Shown piece after piece: positions 8,765-16,967 of a stretch of DNA of 64,000 nt (the first letter of the stretch is position 1; each line of letters starts with the position of its first letter). The stretch is from Amycolatopsis xylanica (GTDB taxonomy: Bacteria; Actinomycetota; Actinomycetes; Mycobacteriales; Pseudonocardiaceae). The notes under the pieces were generated by a model. It was not told the DNA's origin, did no database searches, and saw nothing but the letters and a program-made list of their open reading frames with translations. The position numbers and the translations under genes are program-made. The stretch is from the NCBI RefSeq assembly GCF_900107045.1, contig NZ_FNON01000003.1, positions 992,001 through 1,056,000 of the forward strand, written 5' to 3'.

Positions 8765-9082
8765 ATGTCGTTCAGCACCGAAGTCGAATTCGGCAATTCG
8801 CCCATCGGCAGACGCGGCTACGCGAAAGCGGACGTCGACGCCTTCGTCGGGCGTATCGCGAAGACCTTCGCAGGCGAGGACGACCTGACCGCCGCCGAGG
8901 TGCACCACGTGATGTTCGCGAAGCCCCTCATCGGCAAGCGCGGCTACGACGAGCGCGAGGTCGACGAGTTCCTCGACGCGGTCGAGGAGGAGCTCATCAG
9001 CCGCACCGGCGTCCGCGTCCACCGCCTCCCCACCCAAGCCGCCGACGAACGCAACCCCGCCCAGCAACTCCAAGACAGCTAA
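8765..9082 (+). CDS. Small tandem DivIVA-motif protein
   Basis: A 105-aa acidic protein with two copies of the DivIVA N-terminal motif. The first is SPIGRRGYAKADVDAFVGRI (about residues 12-31) and the second KPLIGKRGYDEREVDEFLDA (about 55-74). In DivIVA/Wag31 this motif forms the membrane-curvature-binding N-terminal domain ahead of a long coiled coil. Here the coiled coil is missing and the tail is short and polar. It could be a polar-growth accessory, a regulator that mixes with Wag31, or a membrane-binding adaptor. ATG at 8765 has GGAGAG upstream. The 135-bp leader is unusually AT-rich for the window. A palindromic repeat separates it from the convergent fadD. Confidence 0.85.
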   Translation: MSFSTEVEFGNSPIGRRGYAKADVDAFVGRIAKTFAGEDDLTAAEVHHVMFAKPLIGKRGYDEREVDEFLDAVEEELISRTGVRVHRLPTQAADERNPAQQLQDS

Positions 9083-9084
9083 GC

Positions 9085-9139
9085 GGATAAAGCGGGCTTT
9101 ATCCCGGGTGCTTTCCCCGGGATAAAGCCCGCTTTATCC
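9085..9139. repeat. Convergent-end palindrome family 1, copy A
   Basis: Two 24-nt arms (9085-9108 and 9116-9139) form a perfect inverted repeat with a 7-nt loop. Each arm also contains a self-complementary 20-mer of the form GGATAAAGCNNGCTTTATCC, so the element can fold as one long hairpin or two small ones. It fills the gap between the convergent tandem-DivIVA and fadD genes and probably acts as a bidirectional terminator. Related copies lie at 15717, 27487 and 57467. Confidence 0.85.
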
Positions 9140-9145
9140 CGTCCC

Positions 9146-10834
9146 TCAGCTCTTGGCCGCGTTGGCGGAGATCTTCTCCGCGTACTGGGTGGCCGTCGCG
9201 GCCCGCTTGACCTTGCCGGAAGGCGTCTTGGGCAGGCTGCCCGCCGGCAGCACGACCACGGCGAACGGCCGCATGTCGACGGCGTCGCGCACCCTGGCCG
9301 CGACCTCCTTCGCCAAAGCCCGCTCGACGTCGGCGTCACCGGCCAGCTTCGACTCCAGCACCACCGCGAACCGCTCACGGCGGCTGCCCGCGTCGAGCCG
9401 GACCGCGACCGCGTTGCCTGCTCGGACACCCTCGACGGACATGGCCGCGCGCTCGATGTCGGTCGGGTAGATGTTCCGGCCGCCCATGATGATCACGTCC
9501 TTGCGGCGGCCGCAGATGATGATCTGGCCGTCGACCAGGTAGCCGAGGTCGCCGGTGTTGAGCCAGCCTTCGGCGTCCTGGGTGGCGAGCGGGCCGTCCA
9601 TCGTCAGGTAGCCCGGCGTCACGGCCTCGCCGCGCAGCCGGATCTCGCCGACCTCGCGGTCGCCGAGCACGTCACCGGCGTCGTTGACGATCTGCGCCTC
9701 GAGCCCGTCGAGCGGGCGGCCGAGAAAGGCGAACGACCGTGCGGCTTCCGTACCGCGGCGCTCGTCGCCCTCGGGGATCGGCACCGCGCGGTTCTCGGCT
9801 TCGAGCGCGTCGGCTTCGACGACGTCCAGCGTCAGGCCGGTCATGAGCGGCGCGAACGACACCGCGAGCGTCGCCTCGGCCATGCCGTACGCGGGGAAGA
9901 CCGCACCCGGCGACATCTTGAACCGGGTCGCCGCGTCGACGAATGTCTTCACCGCGGCCTCGTCGATCGGCTCGGCGCCGTTCAGCGCGATGCGCAGCGA
10001 CGACAGGTCGTACGCGTCGCCGGAGTCGACGCGCGCCATGCGGCGGCCGACGATGGCGTAGGCGAAGTTCGGGGCCGCGGTGGCGGTGCCGCCGTACTTG
10101 CTGATCAGCTGCGGCCAGATCAGCGGCCCGGTGAGGAACTCGACCGGGGTGATCTTGACCAGCTCGACGCCGAAGGTCATCGGCACGGTCAGGAACCCGA
10201 CCATCCCCATGTCGTGGAACGTCGGCAGCCACGACACCATCACGTCGGTGTCGAGGTCGAACTCTGCGCGGTCGATCATGGCCTTGACGTTGCAGTACAG
10301 GTTGCCGTAGGTGATCTGCACGGCCTTCGGGTCGGCGGTCGACCCGCTGGTGAGCTGCAGCAGCGCGAGCCCGTCCTCGAAGGTCGGCACCGGCTCGGCG
10401 AGCGGCTCGCCGTCGAGGTCGGCGATGACCCGGTAGCCGATGCCGTGCTCCGCGAGCACCGGGGCGAGCTGGTCGAACGGCGCGCCGAGCAGCACGGTCT
10501 CCGACCCGATCATCCGCAGCACCTTGACGGTGTCCTCGGCCCACTCGGCCAGGTCCGTGCGCGGGGTCGGCTGGTGCAGCATGGTGACACTGCCGCCTGC
10601 CAGCCACACGGCCTGCACGGTAGGCGCGATCAGCGCGGGCTCCGCGGCGAGCACCGCGACCGCGCTCTTGGGCTTCAGCCCGCTCTTGACCAGCCCGCCC
10701 GCGATCCGGCGTGCGTGCTCGTGGATCTCCGCCCAGGTGCGGCGCACCGGTTCCTTGGGCTCCCCGGTGACCATTCCACGCTGCTGGCCACGGCCTGCCG
10801 CGGTGGCGACAAGCGTGTCTACAAACCGACTCAT
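9146..10834 (-). CDS. Fatty-acyl-CoA/AMP ligase (FadD-type, pks16-like position)
   Basis: ANL-superfamily enzyme that activates fatty acids as acyl-adenylates, then either forms acyl-CoA or loads a carrier. The P-loop LTSGSTADPK is at residues 161-170. Other motifs are SWLPTFHDMGMVG, YGMAEATLAVSF, the hinge LNTGDLGYLVDGQIIICGRRKD and the C-terminal lysine region PKTPSGKVKR. At 562 aa and with the FHDMGM motif it resembles fatty-acyl-AMP ligases. The position next to pth matches mycobacterial pks16 (Rv1013), an acyl-adenylate enzyme despite its name. The ABC-F gene lies 18 nt upstream on the same strand, suggesting cotranscription. Confidence 0.9.
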   Translation of the reverse strand: MSRFVDTLVATAAGRGQQRGMVTGEPKEPVRRTWAEIHEHARRIAGGLVKSGLKPKSAVAVLAAEPALIAPTVQAVWLAGGSVTMLHQPTPRTDLAEWAEDTVKVLRMIGSETVLLGAPFDQLAPVLAEHGIGYRVIADLDGEPLAEPVPTFEDGLALLQLTSGSTADPKAVQITYGNLYCNVKAMIDRAEFDLDTDVMVSWLPTFHDMGMVGFLTVPMTFGVELVKITPVEFLTGPLIWPQLISKYGGTATAAPNFAYAIVGRRMARVDSGDAYDLSSLRIALNGAEPIDEAAVKTFVDAATRFKMSPGAVFPAYGMAEATLAVSFAPLMTGLTLDVVEADALEAENRAVPIPEGDERRGTEAARSFAFLGRPLDGLEAQIVNDAGDVLGDREVGEIRLRGEAVTPGYLTMDGPLATQDAEGWLNTGDLGYLVDGQIIICGRRKDVIIMGGRNIYPTDIERAAMSVEGVRAGNAVAVRLDAGSRRERFAVVLESKLAGDADVERALAKEVAARVRDAVDMRPFAVVVLPAGSLPKTPSGKVKRAATATQYAEKISANAAKS

Positions 10835-10852
10835 GCGTCAGACAGTAGCGAA

Positions 10853-12625
10853 CTACTCCGCGGCTTCAGACGTTTCCAGCCATCGCGCCTCGACCTCGTC
10901 CTTTTCCGTTAGGACGGCCTTCAGCTCGGCGTTCAGCGCCATCAGCCTGTCGGGGTCGGTGGCGGCTTCGAGCAGCGCGTCGTGGAGCTTCGTCTCCTTC
11001 GCGTGCAGCTGGTCGAGCTTGCGCTCCAGCCGCGAAAGCTCCTTGCCCGCCGCCCGCTTCTCGGCGGCGGTCAGTTTGGCCTCCGCCGAGGTCGCCTTCG
11101 GGCTGCCCTCGATCCGCTTCGGCGCGTCGGCGGTCTTCGCCCGCCGCGTGAGGTACTCCTCGATGCCGCCGGGCAGGTGCGTGATCTTGCCGTCGCCGAA
11201 CAACGCGACGATCGTGTCGCAGACGCGCTCGACCAGGTACCGGTCGTGCGAGACGACCACCAGGCTGCCCGGCCACGAGTCGAGCAGGTCTTCGAGCTGC
11301 TGCAGGGTGTCGATGTCCAGGTCGTTCGTCGGCTCGTCGAGCAGCAGCACGTTCGGCTCGCCCATCAGCAGGCGGCACAGCTGCAGCCGCCGCCGCTCAC
11401 CACCGGACAGGTCCTCGACAGGCGTCCATTGCCGCGCCGCGGGGAATCCGAGCTTCTCAAGCAGAGACGACGCCGAGAGTTCTTGCTTGCCCAGCACCAC
11501 ACGGCCCGCGATGTCCTCGACCGCCTGCAGCACGCGGCGATCACCCGGCAGGTCGTCGAGCTCCTGTGAAAGGTGCGCCAGCGCGACCGTCTTGCCCTGG
11601 ATCCGCTTGCCGGAAACCGGCTCGGTCTCCCCCGCGAGCAGCTTCAGCAGGGTGGTCTTGCCGGAGCCGTTGACCCCGACCAGGCCGACCCGCTCGCCGG
11701 GGCCGAGCCGCCAGGTCACGTTGTCCAGCAACGGTTTGTCGCCGGCCTTGAGCGTCGCGTCCTCGATTTCGAGCACCGTCTTGCCGAGCCTGCGCTTCGC
11801 GAACGCCATCAGCTCGACGGAGTCACGCGGCGGCGGCACGTCGGCGATCAGCGCCTCGGCGGCGTCGATGCGGTACTTGGGCTTCGACGTCCGCGCCTTC
11901 GCGCCGCGCTGCAGCCACGCGAGTTCCTTGCGCACCAGGTTCTGCCGCTTCTCTTCCAGCGTCGCGGCGAGCCGCGCGCGTTCGGCACGCGCGAAGACCC
12001 AGTCCGCGTAACCGCCTTCGTACTGCTCGACGCGGCCGTTCGCAACCTCCCAGGTGAGGCTCGCGACCGTGTCGAGGAACCACCGGTCGTGCGTCACGAC
12101 GACGACGGAGACGCGGCGCGCCAGCAGATGGTCGGCCAGCCAGCGCACACCTTCGACGTCCAGGTGGTTGGTCGGCTCGTCGAGCACGATCAGGTCGAGC
12201 TCACCGGTCAGCGCGGCCGCGAGCGAAACCCGCCGCCGCTCGCCGCCGGACAGGTTCTTGGTCGGGGTTTCGAAGCCCAGCGCGGAAATCCCCAGTCCGT
12301 CCACAATGGACCGGACGCGCGCGTCGGCCGCCCACTCGTGGTCGGCCTCGTAGCGCTCCAGCACGACGTCGCGGATGGTGCTGCCCTCGGGAAGCTCGGT
12401 CCGCTGGGTGACCACGGCCATGCGCAGGCCGTTCATCTGGCTCACCCGGCCGGAATCCGGCTCGGCGAGCCCGGACAGGACCTCCAGCAGGGTGGTCTTG
12501 CCGCCACCGTTGAGCCCGACGACGCCGATGCGCTGGTTCTCACCGACACCGAGCGAAACACCGTCGAGCAGCGGGCGCACCCCGTAGGACTTGCTCACCG
12601 ACTCCAGATTGACCAGGTTGGCCAT
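10853..12625 (-). CDS. ABC-F family ATPase (Uup-like)
   Basis: Soluble twin ATP-binding-cassette protein of the ABC-F class, which acts on the ribosome or in DNA/ribosome quality control rather than in transport. The first Walker A is GLNGGGKTT (residues 37-45) and the second GVNGSGKTT. Both cassettes have LSGGERRR signatures and LDEPTN Walker B motifs (LDEPTNHLD and LDEPTNDLD). The C-terminal ~75 residues are a charged coiled coil typical of Uup. There are no membrane segments. It is 28 nt downstream of ispE and 18 nt before fadD on the same strand. An antibiotic-resistance role is possible but not shown. Confidence 0.93.
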   Translation of the reverse strand: MANLVNLESVSKSYGVRPLLDGVSLGVGENQRIGVVGLNGGGKTTLLEVLSGLAEPDSGRVSQMNGLRMAVVTQRTELPEGSTIRDVVLERYEADHEWAADARVRSIVDGLGISALGFETPTKNLSGGERRRVSLAAALTGELDLIVLDEPTNHLDVEGVRWLADHLLARRVSVVVVTHDRWFLDTVASLTWEVANGRVEQYEGGYADWVFARAERARLAATLEEKRQNLVRKELAWLQRGAKARTSKPKYRIDAAEALIADVPPPRDSVELMAFAKRRLGKTVLEIEDATLKAGDKPLLDNVTWRLGPGERVGLVGVNGSGKTTLLKLLAGETEPVSGKRIQGKTVALAHLSQELDDLPGDRRVLQAVEDIAGRVVLGKQELSASSLLEKLGFPAARQWTPVEDLSGGERRRLQLCRLLMGEPNVLLLDEPTNDLDIDTLQQLEDLLDSWPGSLVVVSHDRYLVERVCDTIVALFGDGKITHLPGGIEEYLTRRAKTADAPKRIEGSPKATSAEAKLTAAEKRAAGKELSRLERKLDQLHAKETKLHDALLEAATDPDRLMALNAELKAVLTEKDEVEARWLETSEAAE

Positions 12626-12653
12626 GGCTTTCAGCCAATCCTTTCGTTAGAAC

Positions 12654-13619
12654 TCACGCGTGCACTTTGGGCGGGCTGGGGCGCGGCGCGTCGTCGCCGC
12701 CGATCACCCTGGCACCGGGCACCGGGCCGTGCGCGACGCGGACGGTCCGGCAGACCCCGGCGCCCGACAGCTCCGCCGCCACCTCCAGCGCGGACTGCGC
12801 GTCACTGCACAGGAAGGCACAGGTCGGCCCCGACCCGGAGACGATGCCGGACAACGCGCCCGCGTTGACGCCGGCGCGCAGTGTGCGGCGCAGTCCCGGC
12901 CGCAGCGAGACGGCGGCGGCTTGGAGATCGTTGCCGAGCAGAAGGGCCAGCTGCCGGGGGTCGCCGGAGGACAGCGCTTCCACGACCGGCGCGTGCGAGC
13001 CGATGCGCGGCGGGTCGCCCTCGGCGCGCAGCCGGTCGATCTCGCCGTAGACGCGAGGCGTCGACAGGCCCTTCTGGTCGAAGGCGATGACCCAGTGGAA
13101 GGTGTGGCGGGTGAGCACCGGCACCAGGCGTTCGCCGCGGCCGGTGCCGAGCGCGGTGCCGCCGTAGAGCGCGAACGGGACATCGCTGCCCAGCTTCGCC
13201 GCGATGGTCGCGAGCTCGTCCCTGCCGATGTCGAGCTTCCAGAGCGCGGCGAGCCCGACCAGCGTGGCGGCGGCGTCGGCGCTGCCGCCCGCCATCCCGC
13301 CCGCGACCGGGATGCCCTTGCGCAGCACGACACGGACCTTCGGGTCGTCGCCGGACTTGCCGACATGCGCGGCGAGCGCCTGCACGGCGCGCCAGGCCAG
13401 GTTGTTCGCGCCGGTCGGCACGGTGCCCTCGCCCTCGCCGTACACCTCGACGCCGGGGTCGTCGGTGGCCGCGACCGTGACCTCGTCGGTGAGCGAAAGT
13501 GCCTGGAACACGGTCACCAGTTCGTGGAAACCGTCGTCACGGACGTCGCCGACGGACAGGTGCAGGTTGATCTTCGAAGGCACCCTGACGGTCACTGGTG
13601 GCGGTACGACTGCGAGCAC
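12654..13619 (-). CDS. ispE: 4-diphosphocytidyl-2-C-methyl-D-erythritol kinase
   Basis: GHMP kinase of the MEP isoprenoid pathway that phosphorylates CDP-ME with ATP. Visible motifs are RVPSKINLHLSVGDVRDDGFHEL at the N-terminus, the ATP loop PVAGGMAGGSADAAATLVGL, and the C-terminal SGSGPTCAFL. At 321 aa it is slightly extended. The GTG at 13619 lies 9 nt after the TetR gene; GTG at 13595 (VTVRVPSK) is an alternative start. The ksgA-ispE association is known in actinobacteria, but here a MetN-like gene, the MFS and the TetR intervene. Confidence 0.95.
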   Translation of the reverse strand: MLAVVPPPVTVRVPSKINLHLSVGDVRDDGFHELVTVFQALSLTDEVTVAATDDPGVEVYGEGEGTVPTGANNLAWRAVQALAAHVGKSGDDPKVRVVLRKGIPVAGGMAGGSADAAATLVGLAALWKLDIGRDELATIAAKLGSDVPFALYGGTALGTGRGERLVPVLTRHTFHWVIAFDQKGLSTPRVYGEIDRLRAEGDPPRIGSHAPVVEALSSGDPRQLALLLGNDLQAAAVSLRPGLRRTLRAGVNAGALSGIVSGSGPTCAFLCSDAQSALEVAAELSGAGVCRTVRVAHGPVPGARVIGGDDAPRPSPPKVHA

Positions 13620-13628
13620 CGGTCCAGC

Positions 13629-14204
13629 CTACGTTGCCGCCTTCGGGGCGCCGCCGGTAGGAGAAGCGAGCTCCAGTGCGACCTTGAGCGCGACCTCGAA
13701 ATCCGGGCGGACGAACTCGCCGCCGCCGAAGAGCGGGTTGTTGCCCATCACGAGCGCGACCAACGCGAGCCGCGCCCGCAGCTGGGTCTCGGCGTCCTCC
13801 TCGGACGCGCACAGCAGCTCGAACAGGGCCTGCATCTTCTCGCCGAGGTTGTGCTGCAGCCCCATCTCCTTCAGCGCCGGGATGTTCTGCTGCATGAACC
13901 GCATCACCTGGCCCAGCCTGCCCTCGATGAGCTTGGCGAACCGCTTGAGCACCTCGACCTTGGCCTCGGCCGGGTCCAGCGCGCGCCCCTGCTCGACGAT
14001 CTCCGTCAGGCCTTCCGCGGCGTCGCCGATCAGGCCCTGCACGATGTCTTCCTTGGTGCGGAAGTGGTAGTAGAGCGCGGCCTTGGTGACGTCGAGCCGC
14101 TCGGCGATCTCGCGCAGCGACGTCCCGTCGTAGCCCTTCTCGCTGAAGAGTTCGAGCGCGACGTCCTGGATCCGGTCGCGCGTGTCGGTGCGCCGCCCTG
14201 CCAT
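13629..14204 (-). CDS. TetR/AcrR family regulator of the divergent MFS exporter
   Basis: N-terminal helix-turn-helix: TRDRIQDVALELFSEKGYDGTSLREIAERLDVTKAALYYHF. A divergent ligand domain of ~140 aa follows. The ATG at 14204 was chosen because AGGAAGG precedes it; the longer frame to 14255 lacks a ribosome site and would put residues over the operator region. It is divergent from an MFS exporter across a 108-bp region with nested dyads, the usual layout for autoregulation and drug-induced derepression. ispE follows 9 nt downstream, so ispE may be partly transcribed from this promoter. Confidence 0.9.
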   Translation of the reverse strand: MAGRRTDTRDRIQDVALELFSEKGYDGTSLREIAERLDVTKAALYYHFRTKEDIVQGLIGDAAEGLTEIVEQGRALDPAEAKVEVLKRFAKLIEGRLGQVMRFMQQNIPALKEMGLQHNLGEKMQALFELLCASEEDAETQLRARLALVALVMGNNPLFGGGEFVRPDFEVALKVALELASPTGGAPKAAT

Positions 14205-14233
14205 GTGTGTCCTTCCTGAGGTTCCTCTCAAGC

Positions 14234-14301
14234 TTACTTGACGCCCGGCTAGCAATGACTTACCTTACGACCGGCTAGTTAACTTACCGGTCGACAAGTA
14301 A
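14234..14301. promoter_or_regulatory. Nested dyads between TetR and MFS genes
   Basis: TTACTTG (14234-14240) pairs with CAAGTAA (14295-14301) and, inside, CGACCGG (14268-14274) pairs with CCGGTCG (14287-14293). CCGGCTAG also occurs twice as a direct repeat. The position between the divergent starts at 14204 and 14313 suggests TetR operators that control both genes. Confidence 0.6.
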
Positions 14302-14312
14302 TGGGGGTTCTC

Positions 14313-15713
14313 ATGACCGCGACACTCGAAACCACAGCCGAGGCTCCGCCCGATCGCCGCAGATGGTGGGCGCTCGGCGCGCTCGCGCTCGCCCAGCTGC
14401 TGGTCATCATCGACACCACGGTCGTCAACATCGCGCTGCCGTCCACCCAGCGCGACCTCGGCATGTCCGACGTCGCGCGGCAGTGGACGATCAGCGCGTA
14501 CACGCTCGCGTTCGGCGGGTTGCTGCTGCTCGGCGGACGGCTGGCCGACCGGCTCGGCCGGAAGAACACGCTGCTGATCGGGATAACCGGGTTCGCGCTC
14601 GCGTCCGCGGTCGGCGGCGCGGCGGGCAGCTCGGCCATGCTCATCGCGGCCCGCGCGGCGCAGGGCGTGTTCGCGGCGCTGCTCGCGCCGTCGACGATCT
14701 CACTGCTGACGCTGACGTTCACCGATCCGAAGGAGCGGGCGAAGGCGTTCGGCTACTTCAGCGCGATCATCATGTCGGGCGCGGCGGTCGGGCTGATCCT
14801 CGGCGGCGCGCTCACCCAGTACCTCAACTGGCGCTGGTGCCTGTACGTGAACCTGCCGATCGCGGTGCTCGCGGGCGTGGCGGGCTGGTTCGTGCTGCCG
14901 CGTATCCCCGGCCACCGGGCGGCGAAGCTCGACTGGCTCAGCGGTTTGCTTGGCAGCGCTGGCATCGTCGCGCTCGTTTATGGACTTTCCGAAGCGGCTT
15001 CGCGGGGCTGGGGTTCCGCTCTGGTGCTCAGCTGCCTGGGCATCGCGGTCGCCACACTGGTGGCGTTCGTTGTGCGGCAAGGAAAATTGCCGAACCCGTT
15101 GCTGCCGCTCAGCGTGGTCACCGATCGGCAGCGCGCTGCTGGCTACCTGACGATCGGCGTGGCGTCGTTCGGCATGTTCGGGATGTTCCTTTTCCTTACT
15201 TACCAGATGCAGGCGATCCTGGGCTATGGCGCTTTGGCAGCAGGGCTGGCGTTCCTGCCGCTGCTCGGCGCGAATTTCCTTGTGTCGTCCCAGATCTCGC
15301 GACGCCTGTTGCCCCGGTTCGGACCACGTCCTTTTTGGACGGCCGGGCTGGCGCTACTGGCATGCGGACTCTTCCTGCTCGTCTGGCTGACACCGGGCGC
15401 GTCCTACTTCGGGCTGATCCTGCCCGCCGAGGTGCTGCTCGGCGCCGGTGTCGGGCTGGCGATGCCGGTGGTGATGAACGTTGCCACGTCAGGGATCGAG
15501 CCGAAGGACGCGGGGGTCGCGTCGGCGTTCATCACGACGTCGCAGCAGGTCGGCGCGTCACTGGGCACGGCGTCGCTGAACACGATCGCGGCGAGCGCGA
15601 CCGCCGGCACGTCGGCGACCGCGATCGTGCACGGCTACGCGACCGCCAGCGGCTGGGCGGCCGGGATCGTGCTCGTGGTGGCCGGTGTCGTCGGCGCTCT
15701 CGCGCGGAAGTGA
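14313..15713 (+). CDS. MFS drug exporter, DHA2 (EmrB/QacA) family
   Basis: Inner-membrane proton-coupled exporter of about 466 aa with hydrophobic segments consistent with 14 helices. Motif A in the loop after helix 2 is GGRLADRLGRKNTLLIG, and motif D1/C-like sequences include LLVIIDTTVVNIALPSTQRDL in helix 1, which is diagnostic for DHA2. ATG 14313 follows GGGGG; ATG 14301 is an alternative. Divergent from a TetR regulator and followed by a family-1 palindrome. Substrate unknown; likely a toxic or self-made small molecule. Confidence 0.92.
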   Translation: MTATLETTAEAPPDRRRWWALGALALAQLLVIIDTTVVNIALPSTQRDLGMSDVARQWTISAYTLAFGGLLLLGGRLADRLGRKNTLLIGITGFALASAVGGAAGSSAMLIAARAAQGVFAALLAPSTISLLTLTFTDPKERAKAFGYFSAIIMSGAAVGLILGGALTQYLNWRWCLYVNLPIAVLAGVAGWFVLPRIPGHRAAKLDWLSGLLGSAGIVALVYGLSEAASRGWGSALVLSCLGIAVATLVAFVVRQGKLPNPLLPLSVVTDRQRAAGYLTIGVASFGMFGMFLFLTYQMQAILGYGALAAGLAFLPLLGANFLVSSQISRRLLPRFGPRPFWTAGLALLACGLFLLVWLTPGASYFGLILPAEVLLGAGVGLAMPVVMNVATSGIEPKDAGVASAFITTSQQVGASLGTASLNTIAASATAGTSATAIVHGYATASGWAAGIVLVVAGVVGALARK

Positions 15714-15716
15714 TCA

Positions 15717-15752
15717 AGCGGGCTTTATCCCGTCGCCGGGATAAAGCCCGCT
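15717..15752. repeat. Convergent-end palindrome family 1, copy B
   Basis: AGCGGGCTTTATCCCG (15717-15732) and its reverse complement (15737-15752) with a 4-nt loop. It lies in the 46-nt gap between the convergent MFS and MetN-like genes, four bases after the MFS stop. Confidence 0.85.
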
Positions 15753-15759
15753 GAATCCC

Positions 15760-16770
15760 TTAAGCCGCAACGATCGCCTGCGGGGTGCGGGCGGTGTGGA
15801 CGTGCGCGCCGCGCTCGGCGATCCAGCCGAGCGCGCCCTCGGCCTGCTCGCCCCGGATGCCGAGACGGAAGCGGGCGACCGGCGTGTCGCCGACCCGGGT
15901 GACGCCGCCGCCGATGGTGGCGAGCTCGACGTCGAACCGCGTCGCCGCTTCGGGAAGCAGCGCGCCGATGGCCGCGAAGCCGACCAGCACGACGTCCACC
16001 GAGCGCTCATACTTGGCGGCCTGCGCGCGAGTGGTCTCGATCGCGGGAAGCAGCGACTGCGCGGTGCGGGTGGCCGGGTTGGTGATCAGGTCGAGCACGG
16101 AACCGCGCTCGATCAGGCTGCCGGCCTCGAGGACGGCGACGTCGTCGCACACGCGCCGGACGACACCGGCGTCCGGCGTGGTCAGCACGACCGTGACCCC
16201 GAGCTCGGCACGCGCGCGGTCGAGCACGGCGAGCACGGCGCCGGACTCCTCGGAGTGGATGCCCGCGGTCGGGTCGTCGGCGAGCAGCACCGACGGGCTG
16301 GAGGCGAGCGCGCGGGCCACGGCGACGCGGCGGCGCTGACCGGCGGTCAGCTCGGCCGGGCGCTGGGTGGCGCGCTGGGTGAGCCCGACCAGGTCGAGCA
16401 GGTTGCCGACGCGGGTGCGGCGCGTCGGGCCGTCGAGGCCGAGCTGCTCCAGCGGGGAGGCGATGTTGCCCGCGATGGTGCGCTCGGCGTGCAGCTCCGG
16501 CTTGGCGTCGAGCACGCCGACCTGGCGGCGGATCTCGCGGAGCCTGCGGCCGTCGAGCGCGCCGGTGTTGAGGCCGTCGAGGCGGACGACGCCCCGGTCG
16601 GGGCGCTCCTGCAGGCCGACGACGCGGGCGAGGGTGGACTTGCCGGAACCGGCGGGGCCGACGACGCCGAACAGCGAGCCGGCGTTGATGTCGAGGCTGA
16701 CGTCGCGCAGTGCGACGACCGGATTTCCGTTGGCGGAAAAGGACTTTGACAGGTTTTCAAGCGTGATCAC
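15760..16770 (-). CDS. Solitary MetN-like ABC ATPase with NIL domain and altered catalytic motifs
   Basis: Related to MetN, the ATPase of methionine importers. Walker A GPAGSGKST is intact (residues 38-46 from GTG 16770). The other motifs are altered: the Q-loop position reads VGVLDAKP instead of containing Gln, the signature is LTAGQ (141-145), Walker B ends LLADDP with Asp166 where the catalytic Glu is expected, and the H-loop reads LTTPD with Pro199 where His is expected. The last ~80 residues form a NIL ligand-binding domain (VDVVLVGFAAIGALLPE...). GTG 16770 has GGGGAG upstream; TTG 16785 is the longer option. No MetI permease or MetQ lipoprotein gene is nearby. A SAM riboswitch and a leader ORF lie upstream, so sulfur-amino-acid control is expected. 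It may be a weak ATPase serving remote partners or a regulatory nucleotide/methionine sensor. Confidence 0.85.
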   Translation of the reverse strand: MITLENLSKSFSANGNPVVALRDVSLDINAGSLFGVVGPAGSGKSTLARVVGLQERPDRGVVRLDGLNTGALDGRRLREIRRQVGVLDAKPELHAERTIAGNIASPLEQLGLDGPTRRTRVGNLLDLVGLTQRATQRPAELTAGQRRRVAVARALASSPSVLLADDPTAGIHSEESGAVLAVLDRARAELGVTVVLTTPDAGVVRRVCDDVAVLEAGSLIERGSVLDLITNPATRTAQSLLPAIETTRAQAAKYERSVDVVLVGFAAIGALLPEAATRFDVELATIGGGVTRVGDTPVARFRLGIRGEQAEGALGWIAERGAHVHTARTPQAIVAA

Positions 16771-16864
16771 GAAAGGGCTCCCCAAGGAAGCGCGCAGCGT
16801 TCAGCAGGCGCGCAGAACCGTCACCAAAGAAGGCGTCCGAAATGGACTTCAGATCAGAAAGGGT

Positions 16865-16957
16865 TTAGGCAGAGACGGTTGAGCGTCGACACGCGGAGAC
16901 CGTACGGCGACCCTCATCGACGACACGTCGCCTGGTGAGCATTCGCGAGCGGTACAT
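16865..16957 (-). CDS. 30-codon leader peptide between SAM riboswitch and metN-like gene
   Basis: ATG at 16957 preceded by GGAGG with 5-nt spacing, reading 30 codons to TAA. The peptide is Arg-rich, with LTRRRVVDEGRR in the middle and SACRR near the end (one Cys, Met at 1 and 6). This resembles the short Arg/Cys leader peptides seen ahead of sulfur-assimilation genes in actinobacteria. The ribosome site directly abuts the 3' strand of the riboswitch P1 helix. About 95 nt separate its stop from the metN-like start. Its role as an attenuating or coupling uORF is inferred. Confidence 0.6.
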   Translation of the reverse strand: MYRSRMLTRRRVVDEGRRTVSACRRSTVSA

Positions 16958-16967
16958 CAGTTCCTCC

